DNA of 64,000 bases. Source: Cloeon dipterum (lineage: Eukaryota; Arthropoda; Insecta; Ephemeroptera; Baetidae). The stretch covers positions 12,462,001 to 12,526,000 of the forward strand of contig NC_088788.1 in NCBI RefSeq assembly GCF_949628265.1. The letters run 5' to 3'. Below the pieces are notes generated by a model that did not search any database, was not told the DNA's origin, and saw nothing but the letters and a program-made list of their open reading frames with translations. The position numbers were made by a program, and so were the translations under genes. Below, piece by piece: positions 50,993-62,400 of this stretch. How positions within the stretch are numbered: position 1 is the stretch's first letter; each line of letters starts with the position of its first letter.

Positions 50993-52141
50993 CTAGTAAT
51001 CTGAATCATCATCAATATCAAAATGAGCTGCTTTCTTCACGCCCTTAGGCTTCTTTGCTAGTGGCAGACTAGGAAATAATTCTCTGATAATCGTTTTTCC
51101 TGGCGATTCTTGGTTCACCAGTTTCACAATCCTGTGCTGAAAAACATTACTGAATTAGCGTATTTCACCTTGAGCCATTCACATTCAAATGAATTTCAAT
51201 GTTTGTATTTTTCTTGAGACTGTTACCAACCTGCAAAGTATTTTTTGGGGTGGCTTTCTTGTTGCTCTTGTTACTTTTGTCTCCCTCTTTGGAAGTCTGT
51301 TGCTTTGGCAGCTTGTTCTCTTTTTCACGTGTAGCCTTCCTCTTGCGGTCAGGCTTTTCAGCTTTCTCTTGCGCCACAGTATTGCCGGCGTTGCGCTTGG
51401 TCTTGGCAGCCCGTCTGGTTGCTTGCAAGCTGGTCTTCAAGCGGTCGGCGTCAGGCAGCTCGGCCAGCACTTCCAAAGAGAGGCCTTCCATCTTCTCGTC
51501 GACCAGCTCATTGATGGGGTCGTCTGTCATCACGGCAGCATGATACAGCTCGCTGGAAACAACTTTTGCTTGAAATCCAACAATGTTGGGCATGTGGTTG
51601 TGCTGGCCAGTTTGCGACAGTATTTTGCCATCTGCAGCCTGGATTTTGCTTGGGCATTCTTGAGATTTTTCTTCGCAGGCAAAGATACACTGCAAAGAAT
51701 GTCACGCAAGATTATTAAATATTAGAGTCATGTCGTGATAGTGTCAGAAGGAATCTTTTGGAGCTAAATCGTACAGATATATCAAATATTTTCTTTGTGC
51801 GTTACTTGAAATTATCTGAAAACCCTGAAAACTCATTCAAGATGGTATTCTGAAGCCTTATTTGGTCCGATTCTCAATAGTTATTATATATTATGTCTAC
51901 TCAGGCGCCAATTAAAAGGTTCATTGCTCTGACTCCACTCAAAGACCGTCCAAAAATAAAATGAAATGCATATTATATTATATTCTGTAACCTGAAATAT
52001 TTAGTTGCAATAAGAAAATGAATGTTTCTAACAATTTCAATACTCTACCTTTCCTCGAGCCTTCTTGTAACAGTACTTGTCCTTGTCGAAGAGGCACGAC
52101 GATCGTCCATTCAGCTTCACTTCCCTGTAAGCATCACTCAT
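50993..52141 (-). CDS. FLYWCH-type zinc-finger protein, 231 aa
   Basis: Coding exons in transcript order: 52141-52049, 51689-51231, 51136-50993, all phase 0. The first exon is only 31 codons and is easily missed. Residues about 10-65 form a FLYWCH-like fold: LFDKDKYCYKK, then Cys36-x6-Cys43, and QHNH with His61 and His63, giving a C2H2 metal site. Here the Trp that names the family is not evident: the position before the first Cys reads CIFAC. FLYWCH domains bind DNA or proteins; Mod(mdg4) and FLYWCH1 are known members. Residues 66-115 are acidic and leucine-containing, 115-185 are Lys-rich and low in complexity (a nuclear localisation signal is likely), and the tail ends in an Asp-rich AHFDIDDDSDY. 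A nuclear role is inferred. The full protein matches no named gene that I recognise. Confidence 0.8.
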
Positions 52142-52800
52142 TTTTCTCGCTGTCCCAGTCGTGCAAACGTGCAACACAACCGAACTATAGGAATTCTTAA
52201 GGTAGACTGATAATATGCTTTAGTTCGTCAATAGGAGGTGGATTTACTCTCCCACTCCTTTTATATCACTGCTACAATAGCACATAACAATATAATTTTC
52301 CAAAATCGGTAGCACTGGACTACTTTTAACATTTGAGAACTTCAATTTTTTCATGCCTATATAGATTCAACAATAAAAAAAGTCTACTTGAAGAGTCCTT
52401 ACAGTTTTTACGTGTTGAATTGAAATGGTGGCCATTTTCCACAATAAGGGTATATATCATCTTCATTACGCTCTCTAGCTTTGGCTTCTATATAACCCTA
52501 AGCCCTGTACATTTAATGAGCGATATGTAGAGGACAATGTGCGGAATTTCAGTTCACCGTGAATTTAAAAATTATATATCTCACTAACATTATTTCTACG
52601 TGTGGATAGGATTGAATGGACTTAAAGGAAATTCTGCTTTAATTATTGTTATTTTAAAACTCATGTTTATTGCTTTGCCAGTCTAAAATGGTAAATATTT
52701 CAGTAAATAATCAGCTCTGCTCTTCAAAAATCACGCGAGACGACTAAAACTTGAGTTAGCTTGACAGCCACAACTATAAAATATAAAATTTTTACTTTGT
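52142..52800. other. FLYWCH promoter region and METTL26 3' region
   Basis: No further gene seen; an ORF at 52333-52530 has no recognisable domain. TTTATT at about 52665 (AATAAA on the - strand) may end the METTL26-like transcript. Confidence 0.45.
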
Positions 52801-53546
52801 TTAAATCTTTCTCCACACCAAGGTTTTATTATTTGCCGGCATATCATGAATTTTCTCCAAAATAAGTCCAACGTTGCCAGCGATTTTCTTCAGGTCATCA
52901 ATGTCCCTTAGTCCCCATTCCGGGTCTCTGGATTTGAGTGAAAGGTCGAAATTTTGATTGCTCTCAGGAGTGATGACTCCCCCATGAGCGTACGGACCAT
53001 AGGTGAACATAATTCCTCCTTTCAGCAAATAGGCTGAGGCTCCGGCGAACAAGCCTGGTGTACAAGCTTTGGGAGAGATGTGAATCATGTTGGCACAGTA
53101 GACAACGTCAAAGGTCCTGCCCTCGAGAGGCCACTGCTCAGGGGAGAGTGAGGCGTCAATGAAGACAGGCTCAGACACATTCGCAACCTCGTTGGCGTAC
53201 GCCATGATCGAGGGAAAGTCGTTTGTGTCAAATTCAGCCGGCTGCCATTGTGTCCCTGGAAGGTGCTGAGCAAAGTGGGCGACGTGCTGCCCCGTGCCTG
53301 ACGCTACTTCTAAACACTCAACTGGGCTCTTCGCAGCTGTCATCTGCGGGATATTTTGTAGCAGCACTTCCAATATGGCCTGTTTATTTCGCTCTGCGGC
53401 CGGGGCACACAACTTCTTTTGACTATACGCGAGAAAAATACGAAAAATATATATTATTACCATACTTTTTAAAATTGCCTGAAAAAATTATATTAAAATT
53501 TCAGTTACCTTTCATCCTTAGCATATGGGTAAATTCCTTTCATCAT
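52801..53546 (-). CDS. METTL26: METTL26-like methyltransferase (DUF938/UPF0585), 219 aa
   Basis: A predicted SAM-dependent methyltransferase of unknown substrate. Two coding exons in transcript order: 53546-53509 (12 codons plus 2 bp) and 53422-52801. The short first exon (MMKGIYPYAKDE) was set because the TATAG acceptor at 53423-53424 joins it in phase; reading through the intron would give a longer hydrophobic N-terminus that the family lacks. Diagnostic parts: AAERNK (21-26), SAM loop LEVASGTGQH (50-59), QWQPAEFD, CANMIHISP, FTYGPYAHGGVITPESN, RDPEWGLRD and DMPANNKTLVWRK at the C-terminus. The length matches METTL26 orthologues (about 205-220). It lies in tandem with the FLYWCH gene, but no functional link is evident. 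Confidence 0.93.
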
Positions 53547-53965
53547 TTTGACCAAGGTTGCGATGAGAGATGACCTGTGCAGACCCAGCTTCTGATATGA
53601 ATCCCACGGCTCTCAATATCAACCTCCAAGGTCACAGTGACGCTGTGACTATAGAGGAGTGTGCATTATCTTGAGTAAACAGCAAGAGCCCTGGAGCAAA
53701 GAGATACGCGCATTATAGAATTGATAGATATACACAATAGGTATCACAAATAATACATTATGAACATAAAAGTGAACCGCAAAATAAATTGCGTACATAT
53801 GGTATTATGTATTATACAAAATGCTAATTATACATAAATTTAAAGCTGTAACCTTATGATGCGTTGAAGGGAAACATGGATTGTAAGAGTTAACAGTATG
53901 ATCGAATAATAGATATTTTTGAGCGAGTACATAGCGTACATAGGTGATAATGGTACTATGAACGC
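53547..53965. other. Intergenic upstream of METTL26-like gene
   Basis: AT-rich sequence between two divergently placed units; no gene seen. Confidence 0.4.
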
Positions 53966-53968
53966 ACA

Positions 53969-53976
53969 TATATAAA
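53969..53976 (+). promoter_or_regulatory. TATA box upstream of small secreted ORF
   Basis: TATATAAA placed 68 bp before the ATG at 54044, a spacing that allows a 5' UTR of about 40 bp. Confidence 0.35.
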
Positions 53977-54043
53977 TCTGAAATTTGATTCTCGTCTTAC
54001 CTCGTTAGAACGCTGATATAAAACTATCAACCACATTAGTGTA

Positions 54044-54289
54044 ATGTTACTCGTCTGTTTAATTTTGGTTTTAACTTTTTGTTTTCCTCCTGGGTTCAAC
54101 TTGAATCCGCTAGGTGGTGTTTTGAGCAATCTACTTTTGCCAGAAGAGGCGCCGCCACTAGACTGCTACATTCAGGACGTACCATACTGTGCATTACGAC
54201 AACGAGGGGTTGCAGCACTAACCCAAAGGATTAAAGCCACAAGCCACGTACCCCTATTTCTAACACAAAAGACGAATGCTTTTGGGTAA
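54044..54289 (+). CDS. Possible small secreted peptide, 81 aa
   Basis: I do not recognise this protein. The first 14 residues (MLLVCLILVLTFCF) look like a signal-peptide core, followed by a Pro-rich turn. The remainder has two Cys seven residues apart (CYIQDVPYC) and basic pairs such as RQR, which are usual traits of secreted or processed peptides. A TATA box sits 68 bp upstream, and an AATAAATAA follows the stop codon by about 25 bp, so a compact single-exon gene is possible. Alternatively GTAAAT at the stop codon could be a splice donor to a later exon. It could also be a chance ORF: there is no paralogue and no family match in the window. Confidence 0.35.
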   Translation: MLLVCLILVLTFCFPPGFNLNPLGGVLSNLLLPEEAPPLDCYIQDVPYCALRQRGVAALTQRIKATSHVPLFLTQKTNAFG

Positions 54290-55700
54290 ATAGGTCAAAG
54301 ATTTGTTTTTAAATAAATAATGTTATTATGGGAATCTATATAAGCTATATAATAACAAAAAACAACGTGTATATATTCATTAAAAAAGCACTGGATGTCA
54401 AAGTGCGTCATGCCCGGTACAAATAATGTACTTGGAAAGGTATTTATGAATTGAAATTTTATATTTGATATCATGAATTTCTATTCCTGCAACAAAAAGA
54501 AGTGTTATGTTCATCTTGGAAGAAATTCAGTTCGAAATAAACAAGCTTGAGAATGTTATTTTAAATATTTTTCTTGAAAGAGAGCATCTTCAACACTGAA
54601 ATAAATATTATTTAAATCCATAGTTAAGTCATGAAAAGAGTTAATTTAATCTGTTTTTGCGGCCTCTACAATATAAAGTAAAAACCATGCGCTATGGATG
54701 CGTTAAATCATTAATCAAGTTTCCCTTTGAATATAATAATAACCGAATGTGCTGCGCAAACAGCATATTACCTACTCTCACGAATGATTTGAATATTAAT
54801 TACATTTGAAAGCTATGAATATTAATCAACATATATCTCAACGCGTCAGCAATAGTATATTTTTCATCGGATTATAAAGGCGTGTCCAATCGATTTCAAG
54901 TTCATTATATAATTTCATAAGGCACACTGGAAAAATAATAATAAATTAAAATTCATAATCATGAATGCTCGTGATAATTCTTTTCATATCTTCATTTTTC
55001 TATGCTAACGAAAGTTTGCATCATGCGTCATTCCACAGGGAAAAAGCATAATTTTTTTAACAAGCGAAGTAGAGATGGTTATTTTCCTTGAGTATATTAT
55101 GGCTGCGTATTTTCCTCTGCTTTCCTGGCTTTTCAAGTTTTCCCTCGTGATGTGACTCCCGTGGATGAGAAAGTTCTATATATTGCATAAAGTTTTATTC
55201 CACACCCTTGAGGATGCGCGTATGGCAACGTAAAAAAATGTCACTTTCTATAATTGGAAATTCTGCATCTTTAAAGTGTAACAAGGAGTTTAGAGGAGCA
55301 TCGCTATTAATTTATTATTTAGAATAACAAAGTGTCTATTACTATTAATGGAAATGGTGTATTTTTGGAAGTGTGTCTTCAGAATCGTTTGCAAAAAATA
55401 ATATATTCCCTTTTGAGCTATGAGTCAGTCGGATTGTTTCAGGTATAGCTAAAGAAGATTTTTTTATCTCAATTTACATTTTTTAGATCTTATTGTGTTT
55501 TCAATTATCATTTAAAAGAATGAATTCTAGATCGTAGGAGAAAAATTCATGAAATTTATTAATTTATAAATTTAGTCTTCTATGAGTAGGAATTTTCGAA
55601 TATTTAGTATTCCTAAACATTTTAATTTAATTCTTTGGTTCGACAACAAGATCGCTTATTTTTGTCACTGCCAGCGTGGCCTGAGTGAGCAACAAGATAG
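54290..55700. other. Intergenic, AT-rich, no gene seen
   Basis: About 1.4 kb of low-GC sequence leading to the sharply GC-rich promoter of the receptor gene. No recognisable feature. Confidence 0.5.
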
Positions 55701-56032
55701 TATATTTCCAACACACATTATTGTTGTGTGCAGTGGAGTGGAGGGTGGGTGGCGGGTGTCCTCGGTGCATGCAGACGGCGCCCAACAAGTAGCAGGAGCG
55801 TATTAGGGGCGGCCCCTCGAGTGCAGAGCGGAGCGCAGCAGCAGCAGCATAAGCGCGGCCGGCCGGCCAGGCCGAGCGAGAGGCGAACGCATGCTCGCTG
55901 CAAGCGCAAGGGTTGTGGCGCGTTCGCCGTGTAGTAAAAAGTGGCCCGCGAAGCGAAGGCTGCCGGAGTAGCAGTCAAGCCGTTCGCAGCCGAGCAGCAG
56001 GTTGGTCGCGGGCCGGCCAGTTGCAATCCCAG

Positions 56033-56053
56033 CTCTCTCTCTCTCTCTCTCTC
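56033..56053 (+). repeat. CT dinucleotide repeat in GPCR leader
   Basis: About ten CT units (GA on the other strand), a possible GAGA-factor site if it lies in the promoter, or a pyrimidine tract if transcribed. Confidence 0.8.
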
Positions 56054-56101
56054 ACTCTATCTTTCTGCACACACAAACACAAACAGAGGCCAGTGTCGGA
56101 C

Positions 56102-56122
56102 ATGCCCACCGATATCACTTGA
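56102..56122 (+). promoter_or_regulatory. Upstream ORF 1 in GPCR leader (MPTDIT)
   Basis: A six-codon ORF with stop, 94 bp before the main start codon. It may lower translation of the receptor if the leader is transcribed as drawn. Confidence 0.45.
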
Positions 56123-56184
56123 CCCCGCGGGTCACGCGCCAAACCGAGCCCGAATTCATCCGCGCATTGTCGTCTGCAGCTGTC

Positions 56185-56214
56185 ATGGACCCGCGGACTG
56201 TGCGGCTTGGCTGA
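56185..56214 (+). promoter_or_regulatory. Upstream ORF 2 in GPCR leader (MDPRTVRLG)
   Basis: A nine-codon ORF whose stop codon ends one base before the receptor ATG at 56216. It sits in a different frame, so it could control re-initiation. Confidence 0.5.
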
Positions 56215-56215
56215 T

Positions 56216-56408
56216 ATGGAGGGAATCAACGACTCCCTGGCGCTCGCCAACCACTCGCTCCGTGCTTGGAACATTACAAGTGCAGGTGCCGACGCCGACC
56301 GCGCCAATGACACCGACGGACACTATTTATCACCGCATGAGCTGCGGCTCATTACCATGGTGTCAACGGCAGTCATCCTCGGACTCGTCATCCTAGCCAC
56401 CATCATTG
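56216..56408 (+). CDS. First coding exon of a serotonin-type GPCR (5-HT1/5-HT7-like)
   Basis: This exon encodes the extracellular N-terminus and first membrane helix of a class A receptor. The 64 codons carry four N-glycosylation sequons (Asn5 NDS, Asn12 NHS, Asn19 NIT, Asn31 NDT) and then a helix from about residue 44 that ends VILGLVILATIIG, cut by a GTGAGT donor in the Gly codon just before the expected conserved Asn of helix 1. The ILATIIG wording is typical of insect 5-HT1 and 5-HT7 receptors, where GNVFVIAA follows; other biogenic-amine receptors remain possible. The remaining exons are not within the window. There is no signal peptide, as usual for this class. Two upstream ORFs precede it. 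Confidence 0.65.
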
Positions 56409-59400
56409 GTGAGTGCGGTGCTTTCCTATTTATCTTGTAGCAGGGCTGTTTTAAGCAAGGTTCGAAAAAACCTGATTTTTTACGGAATGACCACACTGTG
56501 AGTACAAAATGCGGGGTTTTCCACAGTTTTGTGCGTTTTTCCAGGACACACACTTATTTCTATAGAATTTTAAAATATATAATGTTACACGAACAAAGTA
56601 TTAATTATAGAAATATTTTACTACCACTGATTTGATAAAACAATAGGTTTTTACTAATTTTATGTAATTTGTCTTACTATGCTTATCTTTATTTCTTTCT
56701 ACTTTCTACTGGTTTATTCTTGCAAAGTCAAGGCATCTTGATTGACGAAAATTTTGATTTTTTAGGAGCTATGCTAATTTTGGAAATACATGGAAAATGC
56801 AGTAACAAATGAATATTTAATAAAATGGGGGTTCCTGGCTGATTTATTGCGAAAAATTTGCAAACCCTATGGTTTTGCCAATTTTTAGATCATTTTCTTT
56901 AAATGAAGTATTGTGTGGTTTTCATTTTCCATTTCTTTTATCCCATTTTTCCTGCCTTTTTAATCATACACGCCCTTATCGTTAACCACATTTAACGGTC
57001 ATTAAGTTAAACAGAATTCAAGCTGCAGACAACATTTTTGGTATAAAAATTCGTTTCAATAATGACCGTTGAGCATTATTCAGAAATTTAGGACACGTAA
57101 AATCGTTTAGTGAAAACACAAAATGCGATTATTTTTATATTTTACACTATACAGTAAAATTGTGCATATTATATCTTTGTTTAAACTTTTTTATTGCAAC
57201 ATTTAGACTTTCCTGCTTCTATGCATAATATAGGCTGAACTTTTGAAGTAATACTAAATTATTCTTTTAATCTTTTTGCAAACTATAAAACCACAGCTAA
57301 AATATAAAACTTTTCTTGTGAACTTTGACCTGACATTACAACACTCGCGTCATTATATTTTTTTTATCAAGCTGGGCATAATTATCTGGCTCTCCCTCGT
57401 AACAACTCAGCTCTGATGGATATGATAGATATGTATATAAAGATATGAATGAGTTTGAATTCAATTAGCGATATAGAAATTTGCAATTTTGCAAATGACA
57501 TTGAAGGCAATTACTACTGCCCGTGCGTTATTAAAGCTTTTTTTTCCACAAAATATCGAGTTACATAGGCACATTAGCAGCAAGTTTCACAAAAAAATGA
57601 TGCTATGTACGAGCAGATTCCCGCGAATTTGATTAATGGCATATTACATCAACGTTTGCTGTCACAAAGTTGTTTTTATGGTGGAATCAATCAATGGCGC
57701 TGTTGTTGTTTTGGAAAAGTCGTAAAATTTTATGATATGGTATTCGTATAACAGGGTCAAATAGAGGGTCTTGCAGTAGGAAATTACTTTACCAAAGAGC
57801 TATAATTTGAACTCTTGGCTTTTAAGCTGTTAAATATTCGATTAAACTTGGTGTGCATATTTTAAATCTAGAAAGGAAAGATTATCAACAAATTTAATTT
57901 AATTTTGATGCAACTTTCTTATTGTCTATATTCATTATGGACGCAATAAACTTATATCTTTCATAACATTTTAATATGTATCATATTTATGAAGGTATTA
58001 AAATTAAAAAAATGCTTATCTAAACATTTTATAGCACTTCATATGACAGTCATAATATCAAAGAAAGTCGATGCTGATTCTAGAATATGAACCAACACAA
58101 CTTACGGCACACTAAAACTATTTCTGGAATTCATCACCATACCAAAATTAAAATCAGGATCACAGGCTATCAAGTCGGAAAAACATGCAACGCTCGTTAA
58201 GAAGCTAGCTGATAAAATATTTTGCTCTCGCGCAAAATGCCCTCCCTAGTCTTAGCCGGCTATAGGGTTGATGCTCACGCAGGGGGCATTACGGGTGCTT
58301 GGGACACAATTAATTACGACCGGAGGGGCGCTCCACGCAATTCAATGCACACACAACCTGCTGCATGCATTATTTGCCTTACTATCGTTATTATTATTGT
58401 TGGCTGCGCACGTTATTCAGTTTGCGGATTAGCTCGCATTGCGCTTCGCTGCTATTATTGCATTAGCGGCACAAAACCCAGTCGCTGGGTTTGCATTATT
58501 ATTGCCTGCGGTGCATCGTCGTCGGCTTCCAGCGTCGACATTAATGGTCATCATGCTTCAAACTCGCGATTCTTATCCTCAAGGTAACAGGAGAGATACG
58601 CCATTGTTGCTGGGACGAGAGAGAGAGAGTGAGGTGCGAGTGTCACTCTACAGCAAAGGGCAGTGTGGCAGACGAATCTCTACTAAGCCGCATACTTTCA
58701 AGGCGGCTGGCCTCCCGGCTTAGACAAAATTTTAGGCTGGCGGCGGCGGGGACTGCGCATTTTACCGGTGGCAGACAAAATTTTAAAATTAAATTATTTA
58801 AAGTTAAACTGTACTTAATGGCCCGAGGGGCCGGAATATAATTTTTGTCTCTGGCAATATCCGATTTTTGACTATTATATATAATACATTTGACTGGCGG
58901 CTGACGCAGCTTAGCCAAAGTCACGGCGGCTGGCTGCTGGCTGCTGACTACGTGATTCAAAATTAGCAGGCTGGCGCAAACTGCGAGCGTGCGTTATGAC
59001 TTACGAGGCTATGAAAATGATAGGCTGGCTTGATGAGAATGTCATCATTTGCACTAATGCTTGGATTTATAAGATGTGCAATCAGCGTTCACTCATCCTA
59101 TGGGAACTTCTCGAAATCCTTGGGACTTTATATTCAAGAGGTTTGATATTAACTGAACATGGCAGAAAATCGTAGAAAGTGACGACAAAGAGGGCTTTTT
59201 AATATCGGTAATGATAAGAAAAAGTTAAGCTTTTGCAGAGTTACATTGCCTTGGAACACTTCCCTGCACGTTTACAAGCCCGCTCTTTCTTGGATGAGTT
59301 TGTACTGAATTCATTTCAGACTTCTATTGTATGTGTATGCTGCAAGTGGCTGAGTTAATATGTGTTATGCAACTTCTTAACACGCGCATATCGCACAGTG

Positions 59401-62400
59401 CACAAATTTGTTATATTTACAATTACAATAATTGCTCTTCTTTCTTGAGTTTTAAAGAGCAGAGAGCACTATAGAAAGTGAATAACTTGCTCATATTCTT
59501 TGAAGTGTTTGCCTGGTTTCATTTTATAGCTTTCGTCTTGGTAATTATTAATTAACATGTTGCTCGTAGCAATTAAAAGAAAAATATATCTTTAACCACC
59601 AGACAAAGTGTTTTTCAAGGTGTTCTTGTATTTTTTTTGTAATTTACGAAGTAAAAAAGGCGGTGATGATGATGATTTCCAGTAATTTTATTCAAACAAA
59701 CTACTTAAATTATTTGATGTTTGTTGCGTTTCCAGGAAAATATTAGCTGTTCATATATTTTATTAATTTTTTATCTGAACGCTACCTGTTACTGCCATCC
59801 AAAAATCGTAAAACTCTTTCTGATCTAACTCAAAAGTGACGTTGTTTTCATAATTTATCAAACTCTCCTCCTTCCGCAATAAATATCTATCAAAGCAGCT
59901 GCCGCAAGGATAACGCACACCTCCCTCTGCTGTATCAATATTTTAGACAACAGCGTCAGGTGTCATCTTGTGCAGCTCGTCTCTTCTGCCTGAATTCGCA
60001 AACACATTTTGTCTGTGTGTGAGCGAGCCCACATGAAAATACACAGAACAGCTCGGCAGACACGCTTGCACATTGCGGGCTGAATAATTCGCTTGTAATG
60101 ACGCTCGGCTGTCGGATTAATTATTGCTCGCGAAGTATTGTCATCCAGGCGCGTGGTAAAGGGACAGTATTCGATATTCGATTAAATTCCACTGCTCAAT
60201 GTGTTTGTTCAACGTGACACGTGTAATGTAAATGATACCTAAATTGCAAGGGGATTATATGCACAGCACAAGTTAAATGGAGCTTCAATAATGCACTCGG
60301 GATAGGGCTCGGTGCCAGCTGCGGGGTGTATGGTGCGTGGTGTGAAATTGAAAAAAATGCGCTCAGCTTCGAAGAGTAAAGCAAACGAGCCAAATTTCCT
60401 CAAAACTATCTCTTGCGTTTCCCAATATTGGGGCAAGTTAGAGAAAAATATTAGGACAGACGCTGGCAGGAAGTGCCAGCAGATTAAATAAGTAAAAAGT
60501 TTTTGTGTGACAAACGGCGAGTCCTGCGGCTTACGATTTCTCTCCAAGACGGCGGAATTTCCTAAAGTTGAGCAAGCGAGTCGCGAAAAGACGCTTGCCA
60601 GCCCAAATAAGCCTTCCCAGTGGGATAAAAAGTTTGCTCTATTTTTATTTCAGCAGATAGCGTGCGTGCCGAGTTTGCTCAACGTGTCTTTCTGGATGAT
60701 CTCGCAGGGAAAGGTTGGATTATTACAGCCGTGTGACGTATTTGCTTTGTCGCCGACTCTGATATTAGAAATTATATCACAAATGTATGTCTTTTTCTCA
60801 GGTGCGATAAAAATTGATGTTGATGTTGACACAAAAACACCGGCAACATTCATTTAGCATGATGATAGTGTTATCAGCAAAAATCTACCTTATTATTAGG
60901 AATAAAAAAGACGAATCAAAGGAGAGCCCAATATTTATGCAGCAGAACCTTTCATTTTTGGAGATTTGTCTGTGCTTTTCGTCATTCATAATTTTTCTAA
61001 TGAAGTTAAAACCTTTTGTTGCTCCTGCTGTCTACCTGACACCCTTGTCGGGCGCATAACTTTTTGGACAGTGCCTTTTGTGCTCTAATTTCCAAGGAAA
61101 AGTTGTGGAATATATAGAAAGAGTTTTTCATCGATGAAGCTCCACGGTTTCCGAGGAAATACTTTTTTGGCACGAGGCTAAAGAGCTGGAAAATGTACAA
61201 AGCACGAGCGATTCCTGCTGTATTAAAAATTTCGACTCGTCGGGTTTCAAGTGTCTGATAATGTATCTCATGACTACAAAAGCCAGAGACGACTAACAAA
61301 CATTTTTGGCAAAAATGCAAACCCAAAAGCGAGAAATATTGTGTGCGCAGGCGGGCGTTATCCTTTCAAAAGCTCAGAGGCCGACAAAGCATTTTATGTA
61401 TTCACGCTGGCTGGTGGAACAACATTTTCTAGTCCTTAAACAACCCCATGCAAGGCCATACATTTGTTTTTATTCAAGAGGCAGAGAACAGAAGCTCAAG
61501 CCTGTTGCCTCTCCTGCTATCTCTAGCGTGCAGAAGATTTTTACGTACCGCATTTGAGAGATAGGCGCAGAGGCGCGGATAAATTTGGACGCACGACAGA
61601 CAGACAGCTCGGCTGCGTTTTGAAAGGAGGATGCGTCCACCGAGTTGCCGGAACTTTATATCTGTGTTCTCCAGACGCTCAACAAGCGACGCGGCGGCAT
61701 CATCAAGATTTTCTCGCCACTTTATTAAATATGAATGAGAGCCAAATTCTATTTTTAGTGCGGGGCGTGCATTTGCCCCCAGTGCCGCTTGCGTTCCAAA
61801 TGAAAGACATTTCCAGTGTGTTTATTCAGCAGCAGTGCTCAGAAGACGCACTTGCTCTTTTATATACGTGCTAGAGTGATGGAAATTCGCGCGCCGCCTC
61901 GACACCCTCGGAATGACACGCTTTTTATTTTAGCACAGAATGCAGAACGGCGGGCGGGCGACTGTTCGTCGTAAAACTCGCGAGCAGCACGCTCGCTTAT
62001 CGCACCAGCCACGCCACAGGGACGAGAGAAAATTGCAGCCGTGCTTTGATTGATGGCATTTTGATTGCAAATCAGGCAAACGTCCCTGGTAAGTGGAAGT
62101 AGCAATTAATTCCGCTCTTCCATTATCTGTGTGCTCGAGATAAAAATAATTGAATAGGACCCATGTTACTAACGAGGACTCATGCGAGAGGATGTGCAAA
62201 AATTGTAATTTTACCCATTGCTCAGACTGTGACTCAACGGTTCACAAAACCCTTTTTTAAAGCCCACCTGAACTGGAAAACGTTTTGGCGAGGATTTCAG
62301 CAATCTTGAGCATTTTACCAAAACTTATATATAGTCACATTGACCATCAAATATATTTTTTGGAGGACCAAAAATTAATATAAATATTCTTGCTAAAATA

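Larger units (their letters stand above)
55730..56215 (+). promoter_or_regulatory. GC-rich promoter and 5' leader of the GPCR gene
   Basis: An abrupt change to GC-rich, CpG-rich sequence with a GCAGCAGCAGCAGC stretch near 55836, the palindrome GGCCGGCCGGCC near 55857 and a CT repeat at 56033. It contains several ATGs before the main start. The transcription start is not fixed. Confidence 0.55.

Noticed and set aside
53423-53463. Hydrophobic N-terminal extension of the METTL26-like ORF
   Set aside because: It is the translation of intron sequence; a TATAG acceptor and the upstream 12-codon exon give the family-like start.
55718-56026. 102-codon - strand ORF in the GPCR leader region
   Set aside because: Arises from the GC-rich, CpG-rich composition; Ala/Arg/Cys-rich with no recognisable domain.
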